A stretch of 64,000 nt of DNA from Paenibacillus glycanilyticus (GCF_030161375.1 NZ_BSSQ01000004.1:186001-250000), one strand, 5' to 3'; positions 53,326-61,742 are shown, numbered from the stretch's first letter. Notes: a model not told the origin generated them from the sequence alone. Translations and numbers: made by a program.

Positions 53326-54234
53326 ATGAGTTCTAACTATCATTTGAACGACGGTTCTTCGCGTCAACCGAGAATGGAAATCCAACAGTCCTGGTGGGCG
53401 ATGATTGGGCTTGGCGAGAACGGCCGGGAATGGACGATGGAGGAGAAGTTTGAGAAGATTGCCGAAGCCGGCTTTACCGGCATTAGCGCAACGATGCCTT
53501 CCGAACAAGATTATGCGCAGTGGCACAGTCTGCTGGATAAACATCAGTTCAGCTTCAGCACGATTGCTTTTCCGGCGAACGTGAAGGACATGCTGGATAC
53601 GCTTGAAACCGCGAAACAGTTCGGACGGGTACAGTATATCAACTCGCAAGTTATGGATGCGTTTGTTATTGGCGATGAAGCGGTTCAATTGCTGGAAGGA
53701 CTTCTGGACGCGTCTTCGGAAGCGGGCATTCCGCAATTTATCGAAACCCATCGGGGAAGAATTACGCAGGATCTGCTCCGCACGACCGATTACGTTCGGG
53801 CATTGCCGCAGTTAAAGCTTATTATCGATCTGTCGCATTACATTGTTGGCGGCGAATTAGACGGCAACCATAGCCGTGCGGAAGCGGAATTTGACGTGCT
53901 TCTTCAGCGGACTGCCGGCATCCACGGCCGAATCTCCAATGGAGAACAGGTTCAGGTGGATATGGCGAGCGGAGCCCATCCGATGGTCAACCATTTCAAA
54001 CGCTGGTGGCGCAAAGGGATGCAGAATTGGTATGCGAATGCCGTTCCTGGCGATATTCTCTCCTTTATCCCGGAACTTGGTCCACCTGGATACGCGATTA
54101 CGAGATTGGTAGAGGACGGCCGCGAGGTCGAGACAACCGACCGCTGGCAGGAGGCGCTGCTTCTGAAGCAAATCGCCGAGGAGCTGTGGGAAGAGGTTGT
54201 TGCCGAGGCGGCCAGTCAGCAAACCATTCGATAA
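53326..54234 (+). CDS. Sugar phosphate isomerase/epimerase-like TIM barrel protein
   Basis: A 302-residue protein of the xylose isomerase-like (AP endonuclease 2) superfamily: KFEKIAEAGFTGISATMPSE at the first strands, FIETHRGRITQDLLRTTDYV near the metal site, and LKLIIDLSHYIVGGEL with the typical Asp-x-x-His ligand. Likely a cytosolic sugar isomerase, epimerase or dehydratase acting on a released monosaccharide; the exact reaction is unknown. ATG 53326 is chosen over GTG 53314, which touches AGGAG. It has its own upstream region between the SLH enzyme and the beta-helix gene. Confidence 0.78.
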   Translation: MSSNYHLNDGSSRQPRMEIQQSWWAMIGLGENGREWTMEEKFEKIAEAGFTGISATMPSEQDYAQWHSLLDKHQFSFSTIAFPANVKDMLDTLETAKQFGRVQYINSQVMDAFVIGDEAVQLLEGLLDASSEAGIPQFIETHRGRITQDLLRTTDYVRALPQLKLIIDLSHYIVGGELDGNHSRAEAEFDVLLQRTAGIHGRISNGEQVQVDMASGAHPMVNHFKRWWRKGMQNWYANAVPGDILSFIPELGPPGYAITRLVEDGREVETTDRWQEALLLKQIAEELWEEVVAEAASQQTIR

Positions 54235-54249
54235 TTCAAAAGATCTAGG

Positions 54250-54289
54250 TTAATCTATCGCATCAACAGTTAATCTATCGCATCAACAG
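54250..54289 (+). repeat. Tandem duplication of a 20-base unit
   Basis: The unit TTAATCTATCGCATCAACAG occurs twice with no spacer (54250-54269 and 54270-54289), between the epimerase stop and its terminator. Probably a slippage duplication. Confidence 0.9.
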
Positions 54290-54292
54290 AAA

Positions 54293-54340
54293 GGCTGTTC
54301 CAAAGTCAGTTAATGACTTTTGGGACAGCTTTTTTTTTCG
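54293..54340 (+). terminator. Rho-independent terminator
   Basis: A long imperfect stem (GGCTGTTCCAAAGTCA with TGACTTTTGGGACAGC) is followed by nine Ts. The following 200 AT-rich bases to 54546 hold only the region before the beta-helix gene, with no clear promoter. Confidence 0.85.
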
Positions 54341-54546
54341 TTCGTTTTACAGAAATAATCAATAAAATGGTTCGTTTTGCCAATTCGCTGAACAAATCAT
54401 CAATCGGAATCAAGCTTTTGCCCATACCCATTTGGATTACAGACATTCTATAATTTGGATGTTTAAGGCGGAAGGAGGGCAGGAGAAATTTTGTAATCGT
54501 TATCATTTGAATTTGATATGGAATCGCGATAAGGAGGAATTGATGG

Positions 54547-57216
54547 ATGAAGAGAAGATGGTTGTTAATCATGATGACGGCTTGCTTGCTAATGAGCACG
54601 GTAATCACGGGTTCGCAGGGGCAAGCCGCTTATGCGGCCGACGCAGCGTTGCAGCCGGGAACGATTCCGCTTGGAGCGGACGGGCGAAGCCAGCTCTACC
54701 CGGATAATTGGTATCCGGGTTTTGAGGACGGGGAAGGAAGGTTTCTTCATGACTTCTCCTATGCTGGTTATCACCGGGGCGAAGCACCGCTTCCCACTGT
54801 CGGTCTGGTCGGAAGCATTGATGTGACGAAAGCGCCTTACCTTGCGGATTCCACGGGACAAAAAGATGCCACCTCGGCTATCCAGCAGGCGATTAATGAT
54901 GCTTCTGCCGCTGGCGGCGGTGTTGTCTACTTGCCCGAAGGCACCTATAAGGTGAATCCGCCTGCCGGACAAGCCTATGCGCTTGGCATCAACGCAAGCA
55001 ACGTGGTGCTCAAAGGCGCGGGGATCGGCAAGACATTCCTATACAATGCCTCCGAATATATGAAACAGAAGGACATTATCCGGATTGGCGGCGGCGACTG
55101 GGCGAAGACGGATACGTCCGCCAAGCTGAGCAAATCGCTTACCAAACCTACCGTTCTGCTGCCGGTTGACCATGCGGCCGGTTTTGCCGTTGGCGATTAC
55201 GTGCTGATTACTTTCGATACAACGGAGGAGTTTCTGGCGGAACTGGGGATGCAAAACAAGTGGGCTTCGCGCCTTGGCAAGGTGGAGCCGATCTTTTACC
55301 GGCAGATTGTCGCCGTAGACGAAGCGCATAATACGCTGACGGTAGACGTTCCTACCCGTTATCCGCTGAAGATAAGAGATAACATCACCATAACCAAGAC
55401 GGCAGCGCCAATCTCGGAGATCGGACTGGAAGACTTCTCGATAGCAAACGTCCAGAATTCCAAGAGCGGCCTTGGCGAAGATGATTACAAGGTGGAAGGA
55501 ACGGCCGGCTACGAGACGGATAACGCAAAAGCCATCAACGTCATAGCGGCCGCTAACAGCTGGATCCGCAACATTAGCACGTATAAGCCGGAGGGCAACT
55601 CTACCTACCACATTTTATCGAAAGGCATCATCCTTGACCGGACCAAAAATATAACCGTCGACCACGTCACGATGCAATACCCGCAATATCGCGGAGCTAA
55701 CGGCAACGGATACCTGTACCAGTTCATCGGCAATGACAACCTGATTACGGACAGCAATGCGATAGGAGCCAGACATAGCTTTACCTATGCGAACTTCTCC
55801 GCGAACGGCAACGTGATGCACAACGTGTACTCGGAGAACTCCTCGTTAATGACCGACTTTCATATGTATCTGAGCATGGCGAATCTGATAGACAACATGA
55901 CGGTAAACGGCGATGGCATCTCTGCCATTACGCGGGATTATGGCTCGTCGGCAACTAACCGGCATGGTGTTGTTACTACAGAAAGCGTGTTCTGGAACAC
56001 GACGGGGCTTAAAGCTCATAGCAGCAAAAACGGCATCATCGTGGAATCCGAGCAATTCGGCAACGGCTATGTCATCGGAACAAAAGGTCCGGTAAGCGGG
56101 GTTAACGTACAAATCACCGGTTCCATTCCGGAAGCCGATACGAAGCCGTTCGATATGGCGGAGGGTATTGGCGAAGGCGACCGGTTATCGCCGCAAAGCC
56201 TCTATGAGGATCAGTTCGAGAGGCGGAACAGCCAGCTTGCGGCAGGACTTGCTTCGGTGCTGGTGAACGGGGAGCCGGTGGATGGCGTACAATTCCTGAA
56301 AACCGCGTATACGGTTGTCCTTCCTTACGGAACGAAAAACACGCCAATCCTTGAGGCAACGCCACTTGCCGGCAGCGCATCCATTCAAATCGAACAGCCG
56401 GCCGGTCCAAACGGCAGCGGTACGATTCATGTCACGAATAACGGCCGGACACAGGATTACACAGTGACCTTCCAGGTTGCGGCGAATCCGGCTCTGCCGC
56501 AGAGCATTACGCTTTCTCCCGACCGTTCCGTTCTGGGCTGGAGAACAACAAGCGATGCGATCAGCGCCGGGCATGAAGGTACTTTGAAATCGTTAATTAC
56601 GCTTAACAACGGAGAAACCATCGATCCCTTGCAAGCCGGAATCAAGGTGAAATATACGTTGGACAACAAGGAGCTTGGCAACATGAAAGGCAATGTGTTC
56701 AAAGCGAAAAAGCCGGGAACGGTTACGATTACCGCAACAAGCAAAATGAACGGCGTAACGGTTACGGGTACCAGAACCTTTACAGTGCTGGAACCGATGG
56801 CGGAGCCGGAAGGCAAGCTTGCGGACATCCGCCAAGTAACGGCTAGCGCCAATGACGGCAATCTGCCGGTCAATACGATGGACCGAGATCCGGATTCCCG
56901 CTGGTCGGCGGACGGCAGCGGTCAATATTTGCTGGTTGAGCTGGCGAAGGCGCAGAAGATTGACCAGGTAAGTATTTTGTTCTACAACGGCAATACGCGG
57001 TACAGTACCTTCGACATTGAAGTATCGGAGGACGGCGTCCATTATGAGAAAATACTCGATCACCAGAAGAGTCGGAAGCCATCGCCCAATGCGATTGAGA
57101 ATTTTCCGTTCCCTAAGCCGGTAAAAGCCAAATTCATCAAATATGTAGGTTACGGCAACGAACTAAACGGCTGGAACAGTATCGTGGAGTTCTGGGCGCA
57201 TAAGGCTGCGAAATAA
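54547..57216 (+). CDS. Secreted right-handed beta-helix enzyme with Ig-like and CBM32-like domains
   Basis: An 889-residue exported protein. Signal peptide about 1-31. An N-terminal lead DNWYPGFEDGEGRFLHDFSY is followed by a pectate-lyase-3-type parallel beta-helix (about 90-500: DATSAIQQAINDASAAGGGV, VVYLPEGTYKV, NITVDHVTMQYPQYRG, SVFWNTTGLKAHSSKNGIIV). Then a Big_2-type domain (about 650-755) and a C-terminal F5/8C (CBM32-like) module (about 760-885, DRDPDSRWSADGSGQYLLVE). Beta-helix folds of this kind occur in polysaccharide lyases and GH28/GH55-like hydrolases; which applies is not clear. Its place in the arabinogalactan region suggests a plant-glycan target. AAGGAGG 9 bases before the ATG. 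Confidence 0.75.
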   Translation: MKRRWLLIMMTACLLMSTVITGSQGQAAYAADAALQPGTIPLGADGRSQLYPDNWYPGFEDGEGRFLHDFSYAGYHRGEAPLPTVGLVGSIDVTKAPYLADSTGQKDATSAIQQAINDASAAGGGVVYLPEGTYKVNPPAGQAYALGINASNVVLKGAGIGKTFLYNASEYMKQKDIIRIGGGDWAKTDTSAKLSKSLTKPTVLLPVDHAAGFAVGDYVLITFDTTEEFLAELGMQNKWASRLGKVEPIFYRQIVAVDEAHNTLTVDVPTRYPLKIRDNITITKTAAPISEIGLEDFSIANVQNSKSGLGEDDYKVEGTAGYETDNAKAINVIAAANSWIRNISTYKPEGNSTYHILSKGIILDRTKNITVDHVTMQYPQYRGANGNGYLYQFIGNDNLITDSNAIGARHSFTYANFSANGNVMHNVYSENSSLMTDFHMYLSMANLIDNMTVNGDGISAITRDYGSSATNRHGVVTTESVFWNTTGLKAHSSKNGIIVESEQFGNGYVIGTKGPVSGVNVQITGSIPEADTKPFDMAEGIGEGDRLSPQSLYEDQFERRNSQLAAGLASVLVNGEPVDGVQFLKTAYTVVLPYGTKNTPILEATPLAGSASIQIEQPAGPNGSGTIHVTNNGRTQDYTVTFQVAANPALPQSITLSPDRSVLGWRTTSDAISAGHEGTLKSLITLNNGETIDPLQAGIKVKYTLDNKELGNMKGNVFKAKKPGTVTITATSKMNGVTVTGTRTFTVLEPMAEPEGKLADIRQVTASANDGNLPVNTMDRDPDSRWSADGSGQYLLVELAKAQKIDQVSILFYNGNTRYSTFDIEVSEDGVHYEKILDHQKSRKPSPNAIENFPFPKPVKAKFIKYVGYGNELNGWNSIVEFWAHKAAK

Positions 57217-57226
57217 GGTTTGAGCG

Positions 57227-57252
57227 AGGAGAGGGAGGACCCTCTCTTTTTG
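57227..57252 (+). terminator. Rho-independent terminator
   Basis: GAGAGGG-agga-CCCTCTC followed by five Ts, after the beta-helix gene. Confidence 0.85.
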
Positions 57253-57317
57253 CTATATAACCTGTGCCATTTGGGGCAAGATAATCCTCAACATGAAGAA
57301 AAAGAGGTTGCATCCGC

Positions 57318-57992
57318 ATGACTGACAATTCCAAATGGCTGCGAAGCCATCTGATTCCGTTCAAGCAGAACAGGTTGCTGCAGGTCGCGATTGCCGTACT
57401 AGCCGTATTCTGGATCATCATGGCGATCAAGCCATCCGATTGGAAAATATGGGCGGTCGAGAATTCGCTCCTGGTTGCTTTTGTTGTTGTTCTGATTGTG
57501 GTGTACCGGAAGTTTCCGCTCAGCAATTTATCTTATGTGCTAATCGCAATCTTCCTGGCGATGCATGCCTATGCCGCGCATTATACGTATCAGGAAACGC
57601 CGATAGACGATTGGCTGAAGCAGCTTTTTCATATCAAAAGAGGATTTTACGACCGGATTGTCCATTTCGCTTTTGGCCTGTTGATCGCCTTTCCCGTACG
57701 GGAGGCGGTTCAGTATTTTCTGAAGCTGCACAGGAAGTGGCCCTCCTATATCGTGACCTTTACGATGATTATGACGGCAAGCGCTTTGTACGAATTGCTC
57801 GAAATGTGGTCGGCTTATCTGTTTAACAAGAAGATGGCGGCTAAGTATATCGGGCTTGAAGGCGATCCGTTTGATTCGCAGAAGGATATGACTTCGGCGC
57901 TTGCCGGAGTACTTATTGCTATCGTTATATTTCTGATTGTGCATAAAGCATTGAACCGCAAGAACAACATGATCGGGAAAAATACCGATTGA
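57318..57992 (+). CDS. DUF2238 (YjdF-like) integral membrane protein
   Basis: A 224-residue membrane protein with about six segments. Family landmarks: HAYAAHYTYQETPIDDWL, FYDRIVHFAFGLLIAFP, ALYELLEMWSAYLF and LEGDPFDSQKDMTSALAGVL. Proteins of this family (E. coli YjdF) are of unknown function. AGAGG precedes the ATG. Its stop codon overlaps the -35 of the ilvB leader promoter. Confidence 0.88.
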   Translation: MTDNSKWLRSHLIPFKQNRLLQVAIAVLAVFWIIMAIKPSDWKIWAVENSLLVAFVVVLIVVYRKFPLSNLSYVLIAIFLAMHAYAAHYTYQETPIDDWLKQLFHIKRGFYDRIVHFAFGLLIAFPVREAVQYFLKLHRKWPSYIVTFTMIMTASALYELLEMWSAYLFNKKMAAKYIGLEGDPFDSQKDMTSALAGVLIAIVIFLIVHKALNRKNNMIGKNTD

Positions 57993-58017
57993 AAAGCCGA
58001 AATCGATATGCTATGAT
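57989..58017 (+). promoter_or_regulatory. Sigma-A promoter of the ilvB leader
   Basis: TTGAAA (57989-57994) and TATGAT (58012-58017) are 17 bases apart, placing the start near 58024, directly before the first T-box. Confidence 0.7.
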
Positions 58018-58027
58018 GTGCAAAAGC

Positions 58028-58330
58028 AAAAAGCGCAGAAGAGAATAACATGCAAGCCGCTTATGTTCAGAGAGCAAGGGGAACGCTGCAACCTTTGCCT
58101 TAAGCGATGCATGAGGTCATCTCGGAGCTGTTGACTGAAGGCTGAATGTCGGCTGTGTAGGCTCAACCGGATTGGCACACGTTACCGTGCGGCAGGTAAG
58201 CAGAAGCTTATCTCATGAGACCGGAATGCAATAATGCCGGTGAATCAGGGTGGTACCGCGAAGATAACCCCTTTCGTCCCTAGGCACGTTCAGCTGTATG
58301 CTGTCGCCTGTGGAAGAAAGGGGTTTTATG
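58028..58330 (+). promoter_or_regulatory. T-box leader, copy 1 of 2, upstream of ilvB
   Basis: Complete T-box: GCAGAAGAGAATAA start, AGAGAGC element near 58075, specifier region GGTCATCTCGGAGCTG, T-box sequence AGGGTGGTACCGCG (58247-58260) and terminator AACCCCTTTC/GAAAGGGGTT (58266-58275 with 58315-58324) followed by TTTTATGATTTT. The specifier is probably GTC (Val), which is followed by a purine as usual; ATC (Ile) overlaps it and cannot be excluded. Both are branched-chain codons, fitting ilvB. Confidence 0.9.
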
Positions 58331-58344
58331 ATTTTCATAAAAGA

Positions 58345-58650
58345 AGCGTGGAAGAGAAATAGCGTCATGCGGCTTATGCCCAGAGAGCAGAGGGATTGGT
58401 GAAACCTTTGCCATAAGCGATGGACGCGGTCATCTCGGAGCTGTTGACCGAAAGCTGAACTTCAGCCAAGTAGGCTCAACCGGAATTGCACACGTTAACG
58501 TGCAGCAGGCAGGAGCTCTCCTGCCTCTTGAGACCGGATTCGCGAGAATTTCGGTGAACCAGGGTGGTACCGCGAAGACTAAACCCCTTTCGTCCCTTAT
58601 GGCCTTGCAGCATTGCTGTGATTAGCCGGGGAAGAAAGGGGTTATTATTT
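58345..58650 (+). promoter_or_regulatory. T-box leader, copy 2 of 2, upstream of ilvB
   Basis: A second complete T-box directly after the first, clearly a duplicate: same order of AGAGAGC, GGTCATCTCGGAGCTG, AGGGTGGTACCGCG (58561-58574) and a stronger terminator (AACCCCTTTC with GAAAGGGGTT, then ATTATTTTTTT). The T-box and specifier blocks are identical to copy 1, while loops differ, so the duplication is not very recent. Two barriers in series should give tighter control by uncharged tRNA. Confidence 0.92.
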
Positions 58651-58670
58651 TTTTCGGGAGGCTGCTAATT

Positions 58671-60386
58671 ATGCAACAAATGACAGAAGCGCAAACGCAA
58701 AGATGGATGACGGGCTCGGAAGCATTGCTGCAAGGATTATTGGATGAAGGTGTTGATACGGTATTTGGTTACCCGGGTGGAAGCGCGTTATATATTTACG
58801 ATGCGATGACGCAAAATAAAGAGTTCAAGCACATTCTTACCCGCCATGAGCAAGGAGCCGTACATGCCGCTGACGGCTACGCGCGTTCGACCGGTAAAGT
58901 CGGGGTATGTATTGCGACTTCCGGACCGGGGGCGACAAATCTGGTAACCGGCATCGCAACGGCGCATATGGATTCCATCCCGATGGTTATCATCACGGCC
59001 AATGTCCCTACGTACATGATTGGAACGGATGCTTTCCAAGAAGCGGACATCATCAGCATTACGATGCCGATTACGAAGCATAGCTACTCGGTGCGCGATG
59101 CGGCAGACATTCCGCGGATTTTGCATGAAGCTTTCTATCTGGCCAATACGGGGAGAAAAGGTCCGGTGCTGATCGATATTCCGAAAGATATCTCGAATGC
59201 GAAGCTGCTCTATGAACCGTACACGGCGGAGGTGAAATTTCGCGGGTATGAGCCGGATCCTGAGATCGATGCGGAACGCATAGGGGAATGGCTCTTGGCT
59301 ATTTCCGAAGCGAAGCGGCCTGTTGTTATCGCTGGAGGCGGTATTGTGCATGCGAATGCTTCGGATGAGCTTATTCGTTTTATTGATCAGACCCAAATTC
59401 CGGTTGTAGCAACCTTGCATGGACTGAGCGGCTTCCCAAGCGGACATCCTCTGGCCCTTGGCATGGCGGGTCATCACGGTAATTACGCAGCGAATATGGC
59501 TATCCAACAGGCGGATCTGATCATTTCGCTTGGCTCGCGATTTGACGACCGGCTGACAATGAAGGTTAGCGGATTTGCGCCGCAAGCGAGACGGATCGTC
59601 CACATCGACATTGATCCGGCGGAGATAGACAAAATCGTTAAAGCGGATATCAGCATCGTAGGCGATTTGAAAGGAATTCTGGCGTATGCTTCGGCAATAG
59701 CGGCGCCATCCCCTGCAACGGGTTGGATGGAACAATTGCGCGAATATAAGCTTCAGCATCCGCTGCGCTATAACGACTCGGATACGGAGCTGAAGCCGCA
59801 ATATGTTCTCGAGATGCTTCACCAGACTTCCAATGGCGACGCGATAATATCAACGGACGTAGGCCAGCATCAAATGTGGACCGCGCAGTTCTACAAGTTT
59901 AATCAGCCGCGTTCGCTCCTCACCTCCGGTGGACTTGGCACGATGGGGTTTGGTTTTCCGGCAGCGGTAGGCGCTCAGATCGGCAATCCCGACCGGCTCG
60001 TCATCTCGATTAACGGCGACGGCGGCATGCAGATGTGCGCCCAAGAAATGGCGATATGCGCGGTGCAGCAGATTCCCGTAAAGATCGTCGTATTGAACAA
60101 CCGAGTACTCGGAATGGTTAGACAACAGCAGGAACTTATGTACGAGAACCGTTTAAGCCAGATCGATCTCGCGGGCAGTCCGGATTTTGTCTTGCTTGCC
60201 GAGGCTTATGGACTTAAAGGACTCCGTGCATCGAATAAGGCGGAGGCAAATGCAGCCTGGAAGGAAGCGCTCGAGACGCCGGGTCCGGTACTTGTGGAGT
60301 TTGTTATCCCAATGGACGAGAATGTATATCCGATGGTTCTTGGCGGCACGGCTCTGGATGAGATGATTTTGGGTGACTTTGAGTAA
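58671..60386 (+). CDS. ilvB: Acetolactate synthase, large (catalytic) subunit
   Basis: A 571-residue thiamine-diphosphate and FAD enzyme that makes acetolactate or acetohydroxybutyrate for valine, leucine and isoleucine. N-terminal GVDTVFGYPGGSALYIYDAM with the catalytic Glu in HEQGAVHAADGYARSTGKVG, TSGPGATNLVTGIATAHMDS, and the C-terminal cofactor site NGDGGMQMCAQEMAI, then VLNNRVLGMVRQQQELMYEN. The stretches are of the biosynthetic IlvB type rather than catabolic AlsS. No ilvN or ilvC follows, so the regulatory subunit must be elsewhere. GGGAGG precedes the ATG; controlled by two T-boxes. Confidence 0.93.
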   Translation: MQQMTEAQTQRWMTGSEALLQGLLDEGVDTVFGYPGGSALYIYDAMTQNKEFKHILTRHEQGAVHAADGYARSTGKVGVCIATSGPGATNLVTGIATAHMDSIPMVIITANVPTYMIGTDAFQEADIISITMPITKHSYSVRDAADIPRILHEAFYLANTGRKGPVLIDIPKDISNAKLLYEPYTAEVKFRGYEPDPEIDAERIGEWLLAISEAKRPVVIAGGGIVHANASDELIRFIDQTQIPVVATLHGLSGFPSGHPLALGMAGHHGNYAANMAIQQADLIISLGSRFDDRLTMKVSGFAPQARRIVHIDIDPAEIDKIVKADISIVGDLKGILAYASAIAAPSPATGWMEQLREYKLQHPLRYNDSDTELKPQYVLEMLHQTSNGDAIISTDVGQHQMWTAQFYKFNQPRSLLTSGGLGTMGFGFPAAVGAQIGNPDRLVISINGDGGMQMCAQEMAICAVQQIPVKIVVLNNRVLGMVRQQQELMYENRLSQIDLAGSPDFVLLAEAYGLKGLRASNKAEANAAWKEALETPGPVLVEFVIPMDENVYPMVLGGTALDEMILGDFE

Positions 60387-60442
60387 AACTTCTTCCAAGT
60401 ATTTACGTATATAGGGTAATCCCGTACGTAGAGGAGGAGGAC

Positions 60443-60856
60443 ATGAACGGAATCAGAACCAGAATCAGAGTAACCGGAATTTGCATGGCAGCCGTATTCA
60501 TTCTTGCGTCGATCGCTGGCTGTGGAGGAGATCCTTCGCAAGATGACGTACTAAATCAGCTGAAACCTGACAACAATGAAACATACGCTCTTCATTTGTT
60601 TTACGAGAACATTCTCCCTGACAGTGAGACTACAGAGCTCAATAAGTTTCATAACTCAGACCAGAGGTTAACGACAGCTATAACGAAAGTTCAGTTCTGG
60701 GACCAGGAGCAGGAGCGGAACGTGAAATGGGCTTCAGCAATCGGGATTAAAGACTTCCCGATGTATGTCCTTCTCGACCGGAAAGGCATCGTACTGGAGA
60801 CGCCATACTTGAGTCGGATAGAGGAGTTCTTAGCCGAAAGTTTGCTGAAGGAATAA
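60443..60856 (+). CDS. Lipoprotein of unknown function
   Basis: A 137-residue lipoprotein: signal peptide with lipobox SIAGC (Cys near 27) and a small soluble domain with a strand-helix pattern (YVLLDRKGIVLETPYLSRIE) that faintly recalls thioredoxin-like folds, though no CxxC is present. GAGGAGGAGG precedes the ATG. Monocistronic; function unknown. Confidence 0.72.
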   Translation: MNGIRTRIRVTGICMAAVFILASIAGCGGDPSQDDVLNQLKPDNNETYALHLFYENILPDSETTELNKFHNSDQRLTTAITKVQFWDQEQERNVKWASAIGIKDFPMYVLLDRKGIVLETPYLSRIEEFLAESLLKE

Positions 60857-60870
60857 ATACCATATGCCTG

Positions 60871-60899
60871 TTGACATCAATAACTGTATACATTATTAT
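60871..60899 (+). promoter_or_regulatory. Strong sigma-A promoter
   Basis: TTGACA (60871-60876) and TATTAT (60894-60899) with ideal 17-base spacing, driving the IDEAL-like gene. ACTGT/ACAGT repeats on both sides of the -10, and a GTAAC/GTTAC dyad just downstream, could be an operator. Confidence 0.75.
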
Positions 60900-60949
60900 A
60901 ACAGTAACAACAAAAGTTACAGTTGCTTACTTTACATTAAAAGGCGGTG

Positions 60950-61318
60950 ATGACCGTGAATATTGCAGTCAGCGATTGGGTGCAGGGACAAACGATCAGC
61001 GGCGAATTTATTTTCGGCTATGTCGAACAAATCGACTTGGAACAAGGCGTTATGAAAGTACATGTTGTGAAATCGGATAACGAAGATTCTGCCGGACGGA
61101 TTGCTCTTGCCAAGGCTCATCATTTGAGAAAACAGGCAGATTGGTCGCCGGATGAAGACGAGATCCGAAGCTTGGTTGACCTGGCGTTATCGGCGCAGGA
61201 TCAAGCTTGGTTTATGGAGCTTAGCGGTCAACTGAAGGATGCGGAAAAAGGCAATTCAAAAACGCGCAAATGGTTATGGAACAATAACGGGTCGCGTTTA
61301 TCCCATATTATCGAATAA
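60950..61318 (+). CDS. IDEAL-domain-like small protein
   Basis: A 122-residue cytosolic protein. The N-terminal half forms beta strands (DWVQGQTISGEFIFGYVEQI, MKVHVVKSDNED); the C-terminal half contains EIRSLVDLALSAQDQAWFME with LSGQL, close to the IDEAL motif of small Bacillota proteins such as YpiB/YozD. These are adaptors or of unknown role. AAAGG before ATG 60950; GTG 60947 and GTG 60956 are possible. A strong promoter lies upstream. Confidence 0.65.
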   Translation: MTVNIAVSDWVQGQTISGEFIFGYVEQIDLEQGVMKVHVVKSDNEDSAGRIALAKAHHLRKQADWSPDEDEIRSLVDLALSAQDQAWFMELSGQLKDAEKGNSKTRKWLWNNNGSRLSHIIE

Positions 61319-61365
61319 ATAAAAGGGTTCAATAAGCTTAAGTTGCTTATTTGAACCCTTTTAGC
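61319..61365. terminator. Bidirectional terminator
   Basis: AAAAGGGTTCAATAAGC pairs with GCTTATTTGAACCCTTTT (one bulge), between converging IDEAL-like and GerPF-like genes. Confidence 0.88.
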
Positions 61366-61742
61366 ATTTTATGGAGCGGATGGTTGCGGCCGAAGTTTTC
61401 GAAAGGCGATTTGCCTAATGGCTGATTAGATGCAGCTGGAGCAGCTTGTGCCGTTTGCTTTTTCGCGGCGGCAGGCGTCTTGACGGTTTGCTTGCCTTTG
61501 CTTTTGCTCTTCGCGCCTTTGCTTTTCCCGGTTGAGGCTCTTCCGTTAACGCTGCTCTTCACGCCATTGCCGATGGCTTGGCTTTCCGTCTCCCTTCCCG
61601 TTTCCTCGAGCTCTACCTCCGATGTCGTTGAGCCGTTCCCATTACCGACCTGAATCGATTCGGGAGCAATTTGCTTGGCAAATCCAAAATGAATAATGCC
61701 GTTGTTATTAATGATAATGACCTTCCCGATACAGTTAAACAT
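61347..61742 (-). CDS. GerPF-like spore protein with low-complexity tail
   Basis: A 131-residue protein. The N-terminal 45 residues (IGKVIIINNNGIIHFGFAKQ, then IAPESIQVGNGNGST) match the GerPA/GerPF spore-germination family, whose members help germinants pass the spore coat. Unlike the usual 65-75-residue GerPF, it carries a Lys/Ala/Ser-rich tail (STGKSKGAKSKSKGKQ, AAAKKQTAQAAPAA) ending in FGRNHPLHKMLKGFK. GGGGAG lies 14 bases before the ATG. Its end runs into the shared terminator. Probably expressed in the mother cell. Confidence 0.6.
   Translation of the reverse strand: MFNCIGKVIIINNNGIIHFGFAKQIAPESIQVGNGNGSTTSEVELEETGRETESQAIGNGVKSSVNGRASTGKSKGAKSKSKGKQTVKTPAAAKKQTAQAAPAASNQPLGKSPFENFGRNHPLHKMLKGFK

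Noticed and set aside
54432..54707. 91-codon frame overlapping the start of the beta-helix gene
   Set aside because: The AAGGAGG site and signal peptide support ATG 54547 in another frame; the longer overlap is chance.
58028..58650. Tandem repeats considered as a CRISPR or mobile-element duplication
   Set aside because: Each unit carries complete T-box elements and terminator; only two units, no spacers, no transposase.
58788..59822. 344-codon minus-strand frame inside ilvB
   Set aside because: Shadow of ilvB; the plus-strand protein has all cofactor motifs, the minus frame is Arg/Asn/His-rich nonsense.
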